64,000 bases of DNA, from positions 124,001 to 188,000 of the forward strand of contig JAFRSD010000005.1 in assembly GCA_017427775.1 (NCBI GenBank), in the 5' to 3' direction. The notes below the pieces were generated by a model. That model saw nothing but the letters and a program-made list of their open reading frames with translations. It was not told the DNA's origin and ran no database searches. Both the position numbers and the translations under genes were made by a program. Positions 36,547-45,837 of the stretch are shown in pieces. How positions within the stretch are numbered: the stretch's first letter is position 1; each line of letters starts with the position of its first letter. Origin of the DNA: Lachnospiraceae bacterium. GTDB lineage: Bacteria > Bacillota > Clostridia > Lachnospirales > Lachnospiraceae.

Positions 36547-38004
36547 TTAGAACCGGAAATCTCTTCGGTTCGAGTTTTTGATATCCTCGATGTTCTGCGT
36601 TGCAATCGCGCGGACCTTCTCGTTCGGAATCTTCTTCAGTTCTTCTTCGATCATCTTAAATCCGACTTCTGCAGTCTTCGGCGAAGCGTAGTCAACCAGA
36701 TACTCCGTGAGCGTCATCAACGCATTCGGATGGCAGCAATTGAGGATCTGCCCCTTCTTGCAAAGACTCATAAAACGGTCTCCGGTACGTCCTTCGCGGT
36801 AGCATGCGGTACAGAACGACGGAATGTGCCCGCTTTCCATCAGCCAGCGGACCACTTCATCGAGCGAACGCTGGTCGGAAACATCAAACTGCTCCGTATC
36901 ATGCGGGCGCTCTTCGGGTGTGTAACCGGCATATCCGCCGACCGACGTTCTGGACCCGCCGCTCACCTGCGAAACGCCGAGTCGCAGCAATTTGGAACGC
37001 ACCTGCTCATTTTCCCTCGTTGAAATGATCATGCCGGTGTACGGAACCGCCAGGCGGATGCAGGCCGTGATCTTGGCAAATGTGTCGTCGTCGATGCCGT
37101 TGTCGAATACGTCAGGATCGATATCGTCCGCCCTCTTGACGCGCGGTACGCTGATCGTGTGCGGTCCAACGCCGTGCACGGCTTCCAGATGCTCCGCATG
37201 CATGATCAGGCCGGCAAATTCGTATTTATAAAGCTCGAGACCGAACAATACGCCGAGTCCTACGTCGTCAATGCCGCCTTCCATCGCGCGGTCCATTGCT
37301 TCGGTATGGTAGGCATAGTTGTGCTTCGGTCCGGCGGGATGCAGCCGCTCGTAGCTTTCCTTGTGGTAAGTTTCCTGGAACAGGATGTAGGTGCCGATGC
37401 CGGCTTCCTTCAGCTTACGGTAATTTTCGACCGTCGTGGCCGCGATATTGACGTTCACGCGGCGGATGTCGCCGTTTTTGTGATGAACGCTGTAAATCGT
37501 CTTGATGCAGTCAAGAATGTACTCGATCGGGTTGTTGAGCGGATCCTCGCCGGATTCGATCGCAAGCCGCTTATGTCCGAGATCCTGCAACGCAATTACC
37601 TCAGCACGAACTTCGTCCTGAGTCAGTTTCTTACGCGGTATGTGTTTGTTCTTAATGTGGTAAGGGCAGTACACGCAGCTGTTTACGCAATAATTGGAAA
37701 GATACAGCGGCGCAAAGATAACGATACGGTTTCCGTAAAATGCGAGTTTGATTTCCTCTGCAATCTCACAGATGCGCTCGTTGACTTCCGGAAGATCACA
37801 TGCCAGAAGGACCGATGCTTCGCGGTGCGTGAGCCCCGCACAGGTGCATCCCTGTCCGTTCTTTTTGGGACGTGCCTTCTCCAGAATGGATTCGATCAGC
37901 GGAAGGTCATGCTTATGCTCCTCCGCATACTGAAGAGTTGCGCGGATTTCTTCATCGTTGATGAACTCTTCCGCACGAAGAGATTTTGGATCATACTTTG
38001 CCAT
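36547..38004 (-). CDS. hydG: [FeFe] hydrogenase maturation radical SAM protein HydG
   Basis: 485 residues from ATG 38004 (AAAGGAC upstream). Radical SAM cluster CVNSCVYC, and a C-terminal second-cluster motif CTACYREGRTGDRFMSLC followed by NCC. HydG splits tyrosine to deliver CO and cyanide as an Fe(CO)2(CN) unit for the H-cluster. It acts with HydE and HydF encoded on either side. Confidence 0.97.
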   Translation of the reverse strand: MAKYDPKSLRAEEFINDEEIRATLQYAEEHKHDLPLIESILEKARPKKNGQGCTCAGLTHREASVLLACDLPEVNERICEIAEEIKLAFYGNRIVIFAPLYLSNYCVNSCVYCPYHIKNKHIPRKKLTQDEVRAEVIALQDLGHKRLAIESGEDPLNNPIEYILDCIKTIYSVHHKNGDIRRVNVNIAATTVENYRKLKEAGIGTYILFQETYHKESYERLHPAGPKHNYAYHTEAMDRAMEGGIDDVGLGVLFGLELYKYEFAGLIMHAEHLEAVHGVGPHTISVPRVKRADDIDPDVFDNGIDDDTFAKITACIRLAVPYTGMIISTRENEQVRSKLLRLGVSQVSGGSRTSVGGYAGYTPEERPHDTEQFDVSDQRSLDEVVRWLMESGHIPSFCTACYREGRTGDRFMSLCKKGQILNCCHPNALMTLTEYLVDYASPKTAEVGFKMIEEELKKIPNEKVRAIATQNIEDIKNSNRRDFRF

Positions 38005-38112
38005 ATTCAATTGTCCTTTCTTGCGGGTCAGATAATACTTTCCCGTCAGATATGTAATCATTATAACATAACTGTCAATCCATGCGGCGGACGGTTTTGT
38101 TACGATTTGTGG

Positions 38113-38132
38113 CCGGAGCCGGCATGCTCCGG
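38113..38132 (-). promoter_or_regulatory. Stem-loop between hydE and hydG
   Basis: Perfect inverted repeat CCGGAGC/GCTCCGG with a six-base loop, no T run. Lies just after the hydE stop. Confidence 0.5.
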
Positions 38133-38138
38133 TTCGGC

Positions 38139-39194
38139 TCAGACTTCCTTTCGGAAGTCTCCGCGCTCCATTGAAAGCTCGTACCCGATCGCATTGATGC
38201 GGTTTTCAAGGCAGCGGATGCACTGGGCGGATTCTTCGCCGGTGCAGATTTTATTATCGTATAGTTCATACTGCTTTCGAACGCCTACCGGACTTAAGTT
38301 CGGCATTAGGACATTGGCCCCCGAAAGGATTCCGAGCTCACGTCCCCTCGGGTGCATGGTTCCGAGCGCGGTGGTCGCGGGGAGCAGTACGTTCGGGAGG
38401 ATCAGACGGATCACACTTAACAGATAGCACGTCAGTTCCACGCTTCCTGCAGGTTCCTCCGAAAACGGTGTTTCATGATGCGGAATAAACGGTCCGATCC
38501 CGCACATTTCCGGCCTGAACGTTTCGATAAACGTAAGGTCTTTCGCAAGGTGCTCAGGCGTCTGGTAAGGGGATCCTACCATAAATCCGCAACCGGTCTG
38601 ATACCCGAGCTCTTTCAGATCCCTGAGGCATCGCATGCGGTTATCGAAGCTCATCTCCACGGGGTGAAGCAATTTATAATGCTCCTGATCGGCCGTCTCA
38701 TGTCTTAACAGATACCGGTCGGCGCCTGCTTCACGAAGTTTTTGATAACTCTCGCGGCTCCGCTCTCCCAAAGAAAGCGTTACTGCGCAGTCCGGATGCG
38801 CCTCTTTCAGCCTGCGTACCAGAGCACACAGAATATCATCGGTATCGGCCGGAAGCTCCCCGCCCTGCAGGACAAATGTACGGAAGCCAAGGCGGTATCC
38901 CTCCTCCGCACAGGAAACGATCTCGTCGCTTGTCAGCCGGTACCGTTCGCAGTTATGGTTGCTTCTGCGGATGCCGCAATAAAGGCAATCGTTTTTACAA
39001 ATGTTTCCGATCTCGATCAGGCCGCGCACATATACCTTGTTTCCGTAAATCTTCTTTCGGATGTTCACCGCCGCATCGGCAAGATATGCCGCGGCTTGTT
39101 CGTCACGCTCTTTTATCAATTGCACATATCCTTCATACGGAAGGGAGTGCTCCGCGATCAGGCGGTCAATCAGATTCTTTACGTCTTCCTTCAT
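38139..39194 (-). CDS. hydE: [FeFe] hydrogenase maturation radical SAM protein HydE
   Basis: 351 residues. Radical SAM cluster CKNDCLYCGIRR near residue 65; BATS-type C-terminal domain with LPNVLLPATTALGT. HydE acts on the HydG product (the Fe-cysteine synthon) in H-cluster biosynthesis. It starts the hyd run, with AAAGGAT upstream, just after a terminator. The hydrogenase structural gene is not in the window. Confidence 0.95.
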   Translation of the reverse strand: MKEDVKNLIDRLIAEHSLPYEGYVQLIKERDEQAAAYLADAAVNIRKKIYGNKVYVRGLIEIGNICKNDCLYCGIRRSNHNCERYRLTSDEIVSCAEEGYRLGFRTFVLQGGELPADTDDILCALVRRLKEAHPDCAVTLSLGERSRESYQKLREAGADRYLLRHETADQEHYKLLHPVEMSFDNRMRCLRDLKELGYQTGCGFMVGSPYQTPEHLAKDLTFIETFRPEMCGIGPFIPHHETPFSEEPAGSVELTCYLLSVIRLILPNVLLPATTALGTMHPRGRELGILSGANVLMPNLSPVGVRKQYELYDNKICTGEESAQCIRCLENRINAIGYELSMERGDFRKEV

Positions 39195-39234
39195 GGGATT
39201 TATCCTTTCCCCGTGGCAGGATTCGAATACAATG

Positions 39235-39265
39235 AAAAACGCCGCTGTTGGGGGCAGCGGCGTTT
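39235..39265 (-). terminator. Terminator upstream of hydE
   Basis: Ten-base stem AACGCCGCTG/CAGCGGCGTT followed by TTTTTC on the minus strand. It separates the hyd genes from the lipoprotein at 39441, or ends a short RNA starting near 39328. Confidence 0.9.
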
Positions 39266-39334
39266 CTCGGAGAAGGTATTTTTGTTACTTATGGGGTGTA
39301 GCAAAAACTATATAATGTATTGGGGTTTACAGCC

Positions 39335-39340
39335 ATTATA
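39335..39340 (-). promoter_or_regulatory. Possible -10 box of a short RNA or hyd leader
   Basis: TATAAT on the minus strand, without a good -35 at 17 bases (ACTAAA). A transcript starting near 39328 would reach the terminator at 39235 after about 95 bases. Confidence 0.35.
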
Positions 39341-39440
39341 ATATCACTGACCCCCGCTTTAGTGTGCACAAAGTTTACAAAAACGCATGCATCTTTTTGT
39401 GCAACTTGCATATATAGTTTCCCAATAACCCGACAGTTGA

Positions 39441-40607
39441 CTAATTCATCATCCCGCCGAGCATTCCGCCGAGGTTCTGAAGGATATCCTTGAAATCGCG
39501 GAGTCTCGTGATATCGCTCGGAGCGGAGATCGAGGAAACATCGTCGGAAAGACGAATGCTGTAATCGCCTCTTACTTCCCGACCGTCAACCTTAACAAGC
39601 GCATTTCCTTTAATCTTGAAGCCGGTGTCGGTAGCCTTTACGGTAAGCTCAAGGGAAGAATCCTTGATCTGCTCATCCGTAATGGACTCGCTCTTTTTAC
39701 GAATCTCATCGGTAGCCTTCTTTACGGAGCTTGCAAGCTCGTTTACATCAAACTCATCGTTGAGAGCATCCTTCGCCTTGCTGTTGAGGTCAAGAGCCTT
39801 AACCTGCTGCAGAAGCGCGTCAACCTGCGCCTGCTCAAGTCCGAAAGCACCTGCAAGAATATTGATGTCCTCTCCGTAGTAATCAAGAAGCTTCTTAACA
39901 TAAGCGTTCAGATCGATCTTGGAAAGATTCTCCGCGCTGAAGGACTTCGTCAGTTCGGGAGTCTTCTCATCAACATAATCAGCAGTAGCGCCGATAAAGG
40001 TCTTGTAAGCCTGTGCGTTCGTGAACTTAATCGTGAAGTCCCCCTTCTCGCCGGTAACCTCAGCATCCTTCAGAGCCTTCTTCAGGAAATCGGTGGAACC
40101 GGAGGTAAATGTGGTGATCACGTTCATGGCGTCTTCGGTATCGAAGTCATCCGGAAGCGGAATAGCGAAATATCCGAGTTTCATGTTCGCGAACATGTCG
40201 GAAATGCTCTGTCCCGCAGCCGCATCGGCCACCTTAAGGATTTCGCCGAGATTGATGTAAGCCATCTTATCCTTGATGATAATAACATCATCAGCGGAAA
40301 CGTTGATCTTCAGATCCTTTGTGTTGAAATCCGCGGCAATGCCGATCTTGTAATTGCCCTTGCCGTCGCAAACCGCATTCACGGTTCCCTTAACAATACC
40401 GGACTCTCCGGCATCGGCATCGAGCGTCATTACAACGGTGCCCTTCTTAAACTTCTGAATCTCATCGGCAATATCATAAACGGTTTCGTATGATTTTGCT
40501 GATTTCTTCTTGTCCGATTTCTTGTCTTCATCCTTATCTCCGCAAGCTGTGAAGCAGGTGAGACCGAGAACCAGAATCATGAATAATGCAATAAACTTTT
40601 TCTTCAT
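39441..40607 (-). CDS. Secreted lipoprotein of unknown function
   Basis: 388 residues. Signal peptide and lipobox LTCFTAC with Cys at about 22, then a Lys/Asp-rich linker (GDKDEDKKSDKKK) and a mostly beta-rich domain, followed by a helical region rich in Asp/Ala (about 210-310). The layout suggests a cell-surface lipoprotein; no enzyme motif is visible. It has its own consensus promoter. Confidence 0.88.
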   Translation of the reverse strand: MKKKFIALFMILVLGLTCFTACGDKDEDKKSDKKKSAKSYETVYDIADEIQKFKKGTVVMTLDADAGESGIVKGTVNAVCDGKGNYKIGIAADFNTKDLKINVSADDVIIIKDKMAYINLGEILKVADAAAGQSISDMFANMKLGYFAIPLPDDFDTEDAMNVITTFTSGSTDFLKKALKDAEVTGEKGDFTIKFTNAQAYKTFIGATADYVDEKTPELTKSFSAENLSKIDLNAYVKKLLDYYGEDINILAGAFGLEQAQVDALLQQVKALDLNSKAKDALNDEFDVNELASSVKKATDEIRKKSESITDEQIKDSSLELTVKATDTGFKIKGNALVKVDGREVRGDYSIRLSDDVSSISAPSDITRLRDFKDILQNLGGMLGGMMN

Positions 40608-40664
40608 AGTTTTCCATCCATCCTTTCTTGCAATGTGAAAGCAAACTTGTTAAACCACATTTAC

Positions 40665-40693
40665 ATTATACATCTATACAGCGGAAAATGCAA
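40665..40693 (-). promoter_or_regulatory. Sigma-A promoter of the lipoprotein gene
   Basis: Minus strand TTGCAT, 17-base spacer, TATAAT, about 60 bases before ATG 40607. Confidence 0.88.
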
Positions 40694-40736
40694 TACAGAT
40701 AATGTGATTTTTTTGTGATACCCCGAAAAGAGAAGG

Positions 40737-42587
40737 CTAATCCAGCTGAATATCCGAAATAACCGGCTGCTCCGGTACGATTCCGAAAAGAGCCTCGAAC
40801 TCTTCCTTTGTAATTCTTTCTTTCTCAAGAAGAAGATTCGCGCAGGAATTCAGTACCGAAAGATTCTCTTTAATGAGCCGCTCCGCTTCTTTGTAGCAGT
40901 CATCGATGATACGGCGTACTTCCGCATCGATCGTATTTGCTACATTCTCGCTGTAGCTTCTCGGATGAGCCAGATCACGTCCGATGAAAACTTCCTCATC
41001 GTCCATATCATAATTGACCGTACCGAGCGCATCGGAGAATCCGTACTTGGTGATCATGGCGCGTGCCGTAGAGGTCGCCGCCTTGATGTCCATGCTCGCA
41101 CCGGTCGTGATATCGTCAAATACAAGGCTTTCCGCAACGCGTCCGCCGAGATCGACGATGATCTGCTGAAGCATCTTACCCTTTGTCAGGAACATTTCAT
41201 CCCGCTCCGGAAGCGGCATCGTATATCCGGCCGCGCCGTTACCCGTCGGAATGATGGAAACATTATACACCGGCCCCACATCCGGCAAAACATGGAAGAG
41301 AATCGCGTGTCCGGCTTCATGGAATGCAGTAATGCGGCGTTCCTTATCGGATACGACACGGCTTCTCTTCTCGGTGCCGACGCCGACACGGATCAGGGAC
41401 TTCTTCACATCTTCCTCGTTCAGGAACGCACGGTCATCCTTTGCCGCGCTGATGGCAGCCTCGTTCATCAGGTTCTCAAGATCCGCACCGGTAAAGCCGG
41501 CAGTGATCTGGGCGAGATGCTCGAGATTGACATCCTCGGACAGCGGCTTGTTGGCTGCATGAACCTTCAGGATTTCCAAACGTCCCCTGACATCCGGACG
41601 TCCGATCACGACCTTTCGGTCGAAACGGCCCGGTCTCAGGATCGCCGGATCGAGAATGTCCACGCGGTTCGTTGCCGCAAGGACGATGATTCCTTCATTT
41701 ATCGTGAAGCCGTCCATCTCCACCAGGAGCTGGTTCAGCGTCTGCTCACGCTCATCATGGCCGCCGCCGAGACCGGAGCCTCGTTTTCTCGCGACCGCGT
41801 CGATCTCATCGACAAATACGATACAGGGACAGTTCTTCTTCGCCTGGTCGAACAGGTCACGCACGCGGGACGCGCCGACACCGACGAACATTTCCACGAA
41901 ATCGGAACCCGAAATGGAGAAGAACGGAACGCCCGCTTCTCCGGCAACCGCCTTCGCAAGGAGCGTCTTACCGGTTCCGGGAGGGCCTTCCATCAGAATG
42001 CCCTTCGGGATTCTCGCGCCGACCTTCAGATACTTCTTCGGATTCGCAAGGAAATCAACGACCTCGCGCATCTCCTCCTTTTCCTCATGAAGTCCGGCAA
42101 CTTTGCTGAAATTGATGCCCATCTGACCGGGCATGGTCACCTCGGCACGGCTCTTTCCGAAATTCATCAGCTGGGAATTTCCGCCGCCGAGCGCATGCGT
42201 CAGGGACAGGTAGAACAAGACTACGATCAGACCGAGGATCAGATACGGAAAGACATTGGTCCAGAACCAGTGCGGCTTGTTAATGTCCGTAACGCCGTAA
42301 GGGATGCCGCTGTCCTCCGCCTCCTTGATGATCCGGTTCACGTCTGTGGTGAAAAAGCGTTTCTCCGTTCCGTCAACCATGGTAAGATAGACGGTTCCGG
42401 AAGGAACCTCCTCATTCTGTACGATGGTGATCTGTGAGACGCGGTTCGTCTCCAAACTTTCCACGAACGAATCATGCGTGAATTCCATATTCTTCCTCGA
42501 CATGATCGAGGAATAAACTAACGAAAAGATTAATATACCGAGCAGGATCAGATAAAAGATTGCCCCGCCCCCTCTTCTTTTCTTCAA
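40737..42587 (-). CDS. ftsH: ATP-dependent zinc metalloprotease FtsH
   Basis: 616 residues. Start codon TTG at 42587, with GAGGT eight bases upstream. TM1 about 8-28, periplasmic-type domain, TM2 about 110-130, AAA ATPase with Walker A GPPGTGKT and Walker B VFVDEID, SRH, and the zinc site HEAGH near residue 428. It degrades membrane and regulatory proteins. It ends the conserved tilS-hpt-ftsH run. Confidence 0.97.
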   Translation of the reverse strand: MKKRRGGGAIFYLILLGILIFSLVYSSIMSRKNMEFTHDSFVESLETNRVSQITIVQNEEVPSGTVYLTMVDGTEKRFFTTDVNRIIKEAEDSGIPYGVTDINKPHWFWTNVFPYLILGLIVVLFYLSLTHALGGGNSQLMNFGKSRAEVTMPGQMGINFSKVAGLHEEKEEMREVVDFLANPKKYLKVGARIPKGILMEGPPGTGKTLLAKAVAGEAGVPFFSISGSDFVEMFVGVGASRVRDLFDQAKKNCPCIVFVDEIDAVARKRGSGLGGGHDEREQTLNQLLVEMDGFTINEGIIVLAATNRVDILDPAILRPGRFDRKVVIGRPDVRGRLEILKVHAANKPLSEDVNLEHLAQITAGFTGADLENLMNEAAISAAKDDRAFLNEEDVKKSLIRVGVGTEKRSRVVSDKERRITAFHEAGHAILFHVLPDVGPVYNVSIIPTGNGAAGYTMPLPERDEMFLTKGKMLQQIIVDLGGRVAESLVFDDITTGASMDIKAATSTARAMITKYGFSDALGTVNYDMDDEEVFIGRDLAHPRSYSENVANTIDAEVRRIIDDCYKEAERLIKENLSVLNSCANLLLEKERITKEEFEALFGIVPEQPVISDIQLD

Positions 42588-42625
42588 AATAACTACCTCA
42601 TGCTGCCTTCACAGCTCTTTCTTAT

Positions 42626-43150
42626 TCAGTCATCAAAATGGAGCACGCCGATATACGGAAGCGCACGGTAACGCTGCGCATAATCCAGTCCGTATCCGAC
42701 CACAAACTCGTCAGGAATCTGAAAACCGACATAATCGACAGGCACCTGCACCACGCGCCGGTCAGGCTTATCAAGAAGCGTGCAGAGCGCAAGCGAAGCC
42801 GGCTGGCGGCTCTTTAACATCTCGAGAAGGAACGAAAGCGTATGTCCGGAGTCGATGATATCCTCGATTACGAGAACGTCCTGCTCACGAATACTTTCAT
42901 CCAGATCCTTCACGATACGTACGCGTCCGCTGGATTCCATATCGTCTCCGTAGCTGGAAACCGACATAAAGTCAAGCTTTACGGGCAGATCGATCCGCTT
43001 GGCAAGTTCCGTCGTGAAAAACACGCTTCCCTTTAAAATGCAAATCAGTTTCAGCTCTCTCCCCGCATAATCCTTCGTAATCTGATCCGCGAGCTCGCGG
43101 ATACGCGCGATCACCTTTTCCTCAGGTATTAATACACTTACGGTTTCCAT
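42626..43150 (-). CDS. hpt: Hypoxanthine phosphoribosyltransferase
   Basis: 174 residues from ATG 43150 (AGGATG eight bases upstream; longer starts overlap tilS). PRPP-binding motif VLVIEDIIDSGHTL, pyrophosphate loop LKGS and base contact VDYVGFQIPDEFVVGYG. It salvages hypoxanthine or guanine to IMP or GMP. The tilS-hpt-ftsH order is conserved in Firmicutes. Confidence 0.96.
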   Translation of the reverse strand: METVSVLIPEEKVIARIRELADQITKDYAGRELKLICILKGSVFFTTELAKRIDLPVKLDFMSVSSYGDDMESSGRVRIVKDLDESIREQDVLVIEDIIDSGHTLSFLLEMLKSRQPASLALCTLLDKPDRRVVQVPVDYVGFQIPDEFVVGYGLDYAQRYRALPYIGVLHFDD

Positions 43151-43179
43151 AAAGACATCCTTTCCGCCATCCGCAACGG

Positions 43180-44541
43180 TCATTTTACTTCCAGGATAAG
43201 AACCTTCTCGGTCCGGTCCGTAACATAACAGCGTTCGGTTCCGCGAAATCCGGGGATCCACATCACTTCCTGCCCGCACGCGACAATCGGCAGGCTGTCC
43301 CTTTCCTCACGCGGGATCTTCGTTTCCACATAGTACTCTTTCAAGAGCTTCGTTCCGCCCTCTCTGTTCACGAAGAAGAAATCTCCTTTCCGCCTCGTGC
43401 GCAGTATAAGAGCGCAATTAATCATATCATAATCAAACCATTTTATCCACTTATTTTTTTCGACGGGCTCCCCGGGAATATGTTCCCGCACCGTCACCGA
43501 AAGCAACCTTCCGTCACCGAGAGGATACTCTCCCGGAACAAGCTCGGTCTCGCTGTCCGTTCCATCTCCAACGGCCTTTCGGCGGATGCCCTCATACGTT
43601 TTCTCAAGGACCAGTCCCGCAGGCAGGTTCAGTTCCTTCGAAACAGGCCCGAACAGAAGCCTTTCGGCAGCTTCCGCATGCTGTTCCGTAAAATCCTTCC
43701 CGACTCCCGTCAGTTCTTTCATAAACCGAAGCAGAACCTCCGTCCGGACGATTGACGGAGCGCCTTCCATTTCCTCTGTAAGAAGCATGCTGTCACGGAA
43801 CGCCCTCTGATATACCCGGTCTGCCTCGGTCGTCAGCAGCTCGGCAAGCGCCGCTGCCTGTTCGGCCAGTGCCGCGATGTGTTCCGCAGCTCCCGCATTA
43901 ATCTTTGTAAGCTCCGGCATAACCCGGTTCCGGATCCGGTTTCTCGCATACGCGTCATCCGCGTTGGTCTCGTCAGTGCGGTACGTCTCTCCGCGCTTCT
44001 TCAGTTCTGCAAGGATCCGATCCCTGCGGAAAGAAAGAAGGGGCCGGATCAGTGCGATATCCGCACACGCAAACGGATAACTGACAGCCGGGATTCCCGC
44101 CAGTCCGCGGATTCCCGTGCCGCGTGCCAGACGGAATAAGACCGTCTCCGCATTATCGTCCATATGATGCGCCACGGCGACCGCCCCCGCGCCGGTCTTC
44201 ACGGCAACCTCGTAAAACCGCCGGTACCGGATGGCCCGGCCGGCCTCTTCCGCACCGGTTCCGGTCCGTTCCGCTTCCTTCGGCACATCTTCCCGGAAGA
44301 TGTGACACCTTACGCCTATCCTTTTACAGAACGCTTCGGCAAATGCCTCGTCCGCATCGGCCTCTGCCCCGCGGATGCCGTGATTGACATGAACCGCATA
44401 CAGCGGAAAGCCGTACTGAGCGGATAATTCCGACAAAACAAGAAGCAGACATACCGAGTCCGCTCCTCCGGAGAAACCGGCGACGATCCCGCCGGAAAGC
44501 ATATCCTGTTCCCGCAGGAACCTTTCCACTTCTTGCTTCAT
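43180..44541 (-). CDS. tilS: tRNA(Ile)-lysidine synthase
   Basis: 453 residues. PP-loop SGGADS at 25-30, HHMDDNAETVLFRLARGTG and the two C-terminal TilS substrate-binding domains. It attaches lysine to C34 of tRNA-Ile(CAU), making it read AUA. Essential in bacteria. Followed by hpt. Confidence 0.96.
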   Translation of the reverse strand: MKQEVERFLREQDMLSGGIVAGFSGGADSVCLLLVLSELSAQYGFPLYAVHVNHGIRGAEADADEAFAEAFCKRIGVRCHIFREDVPKEAERTGTGAEEAGRAIRYRRFYEVAVKTGAGAVAVAHHMDDNAETVLFRLARGTGIRGLAGIPAVSYPFACADIALIRPLLSFRRDRILAELKKRGETYRTDETNADDAYARNRIRNRVMPELTKINAGAAEHIAALAEQAAALAELLTTEADRVYQRAFRDSMLLTEEMEGAPSIVRTEVLLRFMKELTGVGKDFTEQHAEAAERLLFGPVSKELNLPAGLVLEKTYEGIRRKAVGDGTDSETELVPGEYPLGDGRLLSVTVREHIPGEPVEKNKWIKWFDYDMINCALILRTRRKGDFFFVNREGGTKLLKEYYVETKIPREERDSLPIVACGQEVMWIPGFRGTERCYVTDRTEKVLILEVK

Positions 44542-44555
44542 GTCGTATCCGTCCC

Positions 44556-44921
44556 TTACCGGCCGTCCTTTGTTCCCTGCGATGACAGCTCGTCCCCGCG
44601 CGGCGCAACATTCGTTACCGGCTTGAAAATAATCTCGTCTTTATAAACAAGCCCGAGAACCTCTCTGGCAATTTCTTCAATATAACTCTTTGTTTCTATA
44701 TATGCACGGTAATCCGCGATTTCCACGGTCCGGTTCTTCTCTTCTTCAATCAGCCGTTCCAGCCGAACTTTCTCGGCTTTCTTCTTCTCCAGGTTCTCAT
44801 CCGCTTTTTTATAGGCGTAATGCAGAGCCGTGCCCAGGATCACCACGGCGATGAAAAGCACCGCGAAGATGGCCAGGCGTATCCGAAGACTGCCGACCGC
44901 TATCAGTCGTCCTTTGCTCAC
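44556..44921 (-). CDS. divIC: DivIC/FtsB-type septum formation initiator
   Basis: 121 residues: basic tail, one TM (about 15-37), a coiled coil (ENLEKKKAEKVRLERLIEEE) and the short DivIC box YIEEIAREVLGLVYKDEI. Part of the divisome DivIB-DivIC-FtsL complex. Lies between rqcP and tilS as in Bacillus. Confidence 0.9.
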   Translation of the reverse strand: MSKGRLIAVGSLRIRLAIFAVLFIAVVILGTALHYAYKKADENLEKKKAEKVRLERLIEEEKNRTVEIADYRAYIETKSYIEEIAREVLGLVYKDEIIFKPVTNVAPRGDELSSQGTKDGR

Positions 44922-44963
44922 AGAATCCTCTCCTTTGAAGCCGCCGCGCGGCTTCCTGTCACA

Positions 44964-45203
44964 CTATACATAGCGAAACATGTCTTTCGCTTCGTCTTTC
45001 CTGGTCGTCTCGACGATCTCGGTAATCTCCACCTTTACCTGGCGGTTTCCGAAACCGATCTCGATAATATCTCCCACTTTCACTTCCGCAGAAGCCTTCG
45101 CCGGCTTTCCGTTGATGCTGACACGTCCCGCGTCGCATGCCTCGTTGGCCACGGTGCGGCGCTTGATCAGACGGGAAACCTTCAAATACTTATCTAAACG
45201 CAT
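44964..45203 (-). CDS. rqcP: RqcP-type S4-domain RNA-binding protein
   Basis: 79 residues from ATG 45203 with GGGAGG upstream. An S4 domain almost throughout (MRLDKYLKVSRLIKRRTVAN). Matches YabO/RqcP, which in Bacillus stabilises tRNA in stalled 50S subunits during alanine tailing with RqcH. Confidence 0.92.
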   Translation of the reverse strand: MRLDKYLKVSRLIKRRTVANEACDAGRVSINGKPAKASAEVKVGDIIEIGFGNRQVKVEITEIVETTRKDEAKDMFRYV

Positions 45204-45250
45204 AATTCCTCCCTCACGGCTACGGATGTCCGTATGAAGACCGTAAAATG

Positions 45251-45282
45251 AAAAACGGCTGTCCGGCACAAGCCGAACAGCC
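45251..45282 (-). terminator. Terminator of the HU gene
   Basis: Stem GGCTGTTCGG/CCGGACAGCC, loop CTTGTG, then TTTTT on the minus strand, between HU and rqcP. Confidence 0.92.
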
Positions 45283-45299
45283 TTATTGCAATCCTTGGA

Positions 45300-45575
45300 T
45301 TACTTATTGACAGCTGCCTTAAGGCCCTTGCCTGCCTTGAACTTAGGCTGCTTGGAAGCTGCAATCTTAATGGTCTTGCCGTTAAGCGGGTTACGACCGG
45401 TTCTGGCGGGTCTAGCGGAAACCTCAAAGGTACCGAAACCAACAAGTGTTACATTTCCGCCTGCTGCAAGCTCTGCAACAACAACGTCCTGGAAAGCATC
45501 AACCATCTTCTTTGCTGCGTCCTTCGTAACGCCTGCCTTAGCAGCGATAGCAGCAACCAATTCTGACTTATTCAT
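45300..45575 (-). CDS. hup: HU family DNA-binding protein
   Basis: 91 residues: dimerisation helices (MNKSELVAAIAAKAGVTKDA), then the DNA-binding arm GRNPLNGKTIKI and the C-terminal helix FKAGKGLKAAVN. Nucleoid architectural protein, abundant, consistent with a strong promoter, a good AGGAGG and a strong terminator. Confidence 0.97.
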   Translation of the reverse strand: MNKSELVAAIAAKAGVTKDAAKKMVDAFQDVVVAELAAGGNVTLVGFGTFEVSARPARTGRNPLNGKTIKIAASKQPKFKAGKGLKAAVNK

Positions 45576-45654
45576 AACTCATGTCCTCCTAACAGTATTG
45601 TCTGGTGTAGAACCCCTACGAAATGTGCTTTAAATAAGCACTTCCGCTAATATT

Positions 45655-45683
45655 GTTATAAACGGAAACAAAGACCTTGTCAA
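45655..45683 (-). promoter_or_regulatory. Sigma-A promoter of the HU gene
   Basis: Minus strand TTGACA, 17-base spacer, TATAAC. The 5' leader (~75 bases) contains a six-base hairpin GTGCTT/AAGCAC at 45625-45641. Confidence 0.92.
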
Positions 45684-45837
45684 GTAAAAATAGCGATTTC
45701 AGGCATTTTCCAACCACAAGATATAGAAAAATCACATATTTTTCATCGTTTCCTGCGGAACACCTGCATTTTTGTGCGGAAAATGACGGAAAATCCTTTC
45801 TTTCCGCTCTCTTTGCGACTGCCGGAAAGCGCCCTCA

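Noticed and set aside
39195-39230. ATTCGAATCCTGCCAC resembling a tRNA 3' end
   Set aside because: Only ~16 bases match; no cloverleaf or acceptor stem can be drawn.
40965-42437. Long plus-strand frame opposite ftsH
   Set aside because: Mirror frame of the ftsH codon pattern; no motif and no ribosome site.
45700-45837. Terminator for the SDR gene
   Set aside because: CTTTCCG/CGGAAAG can pair but no T run follows.
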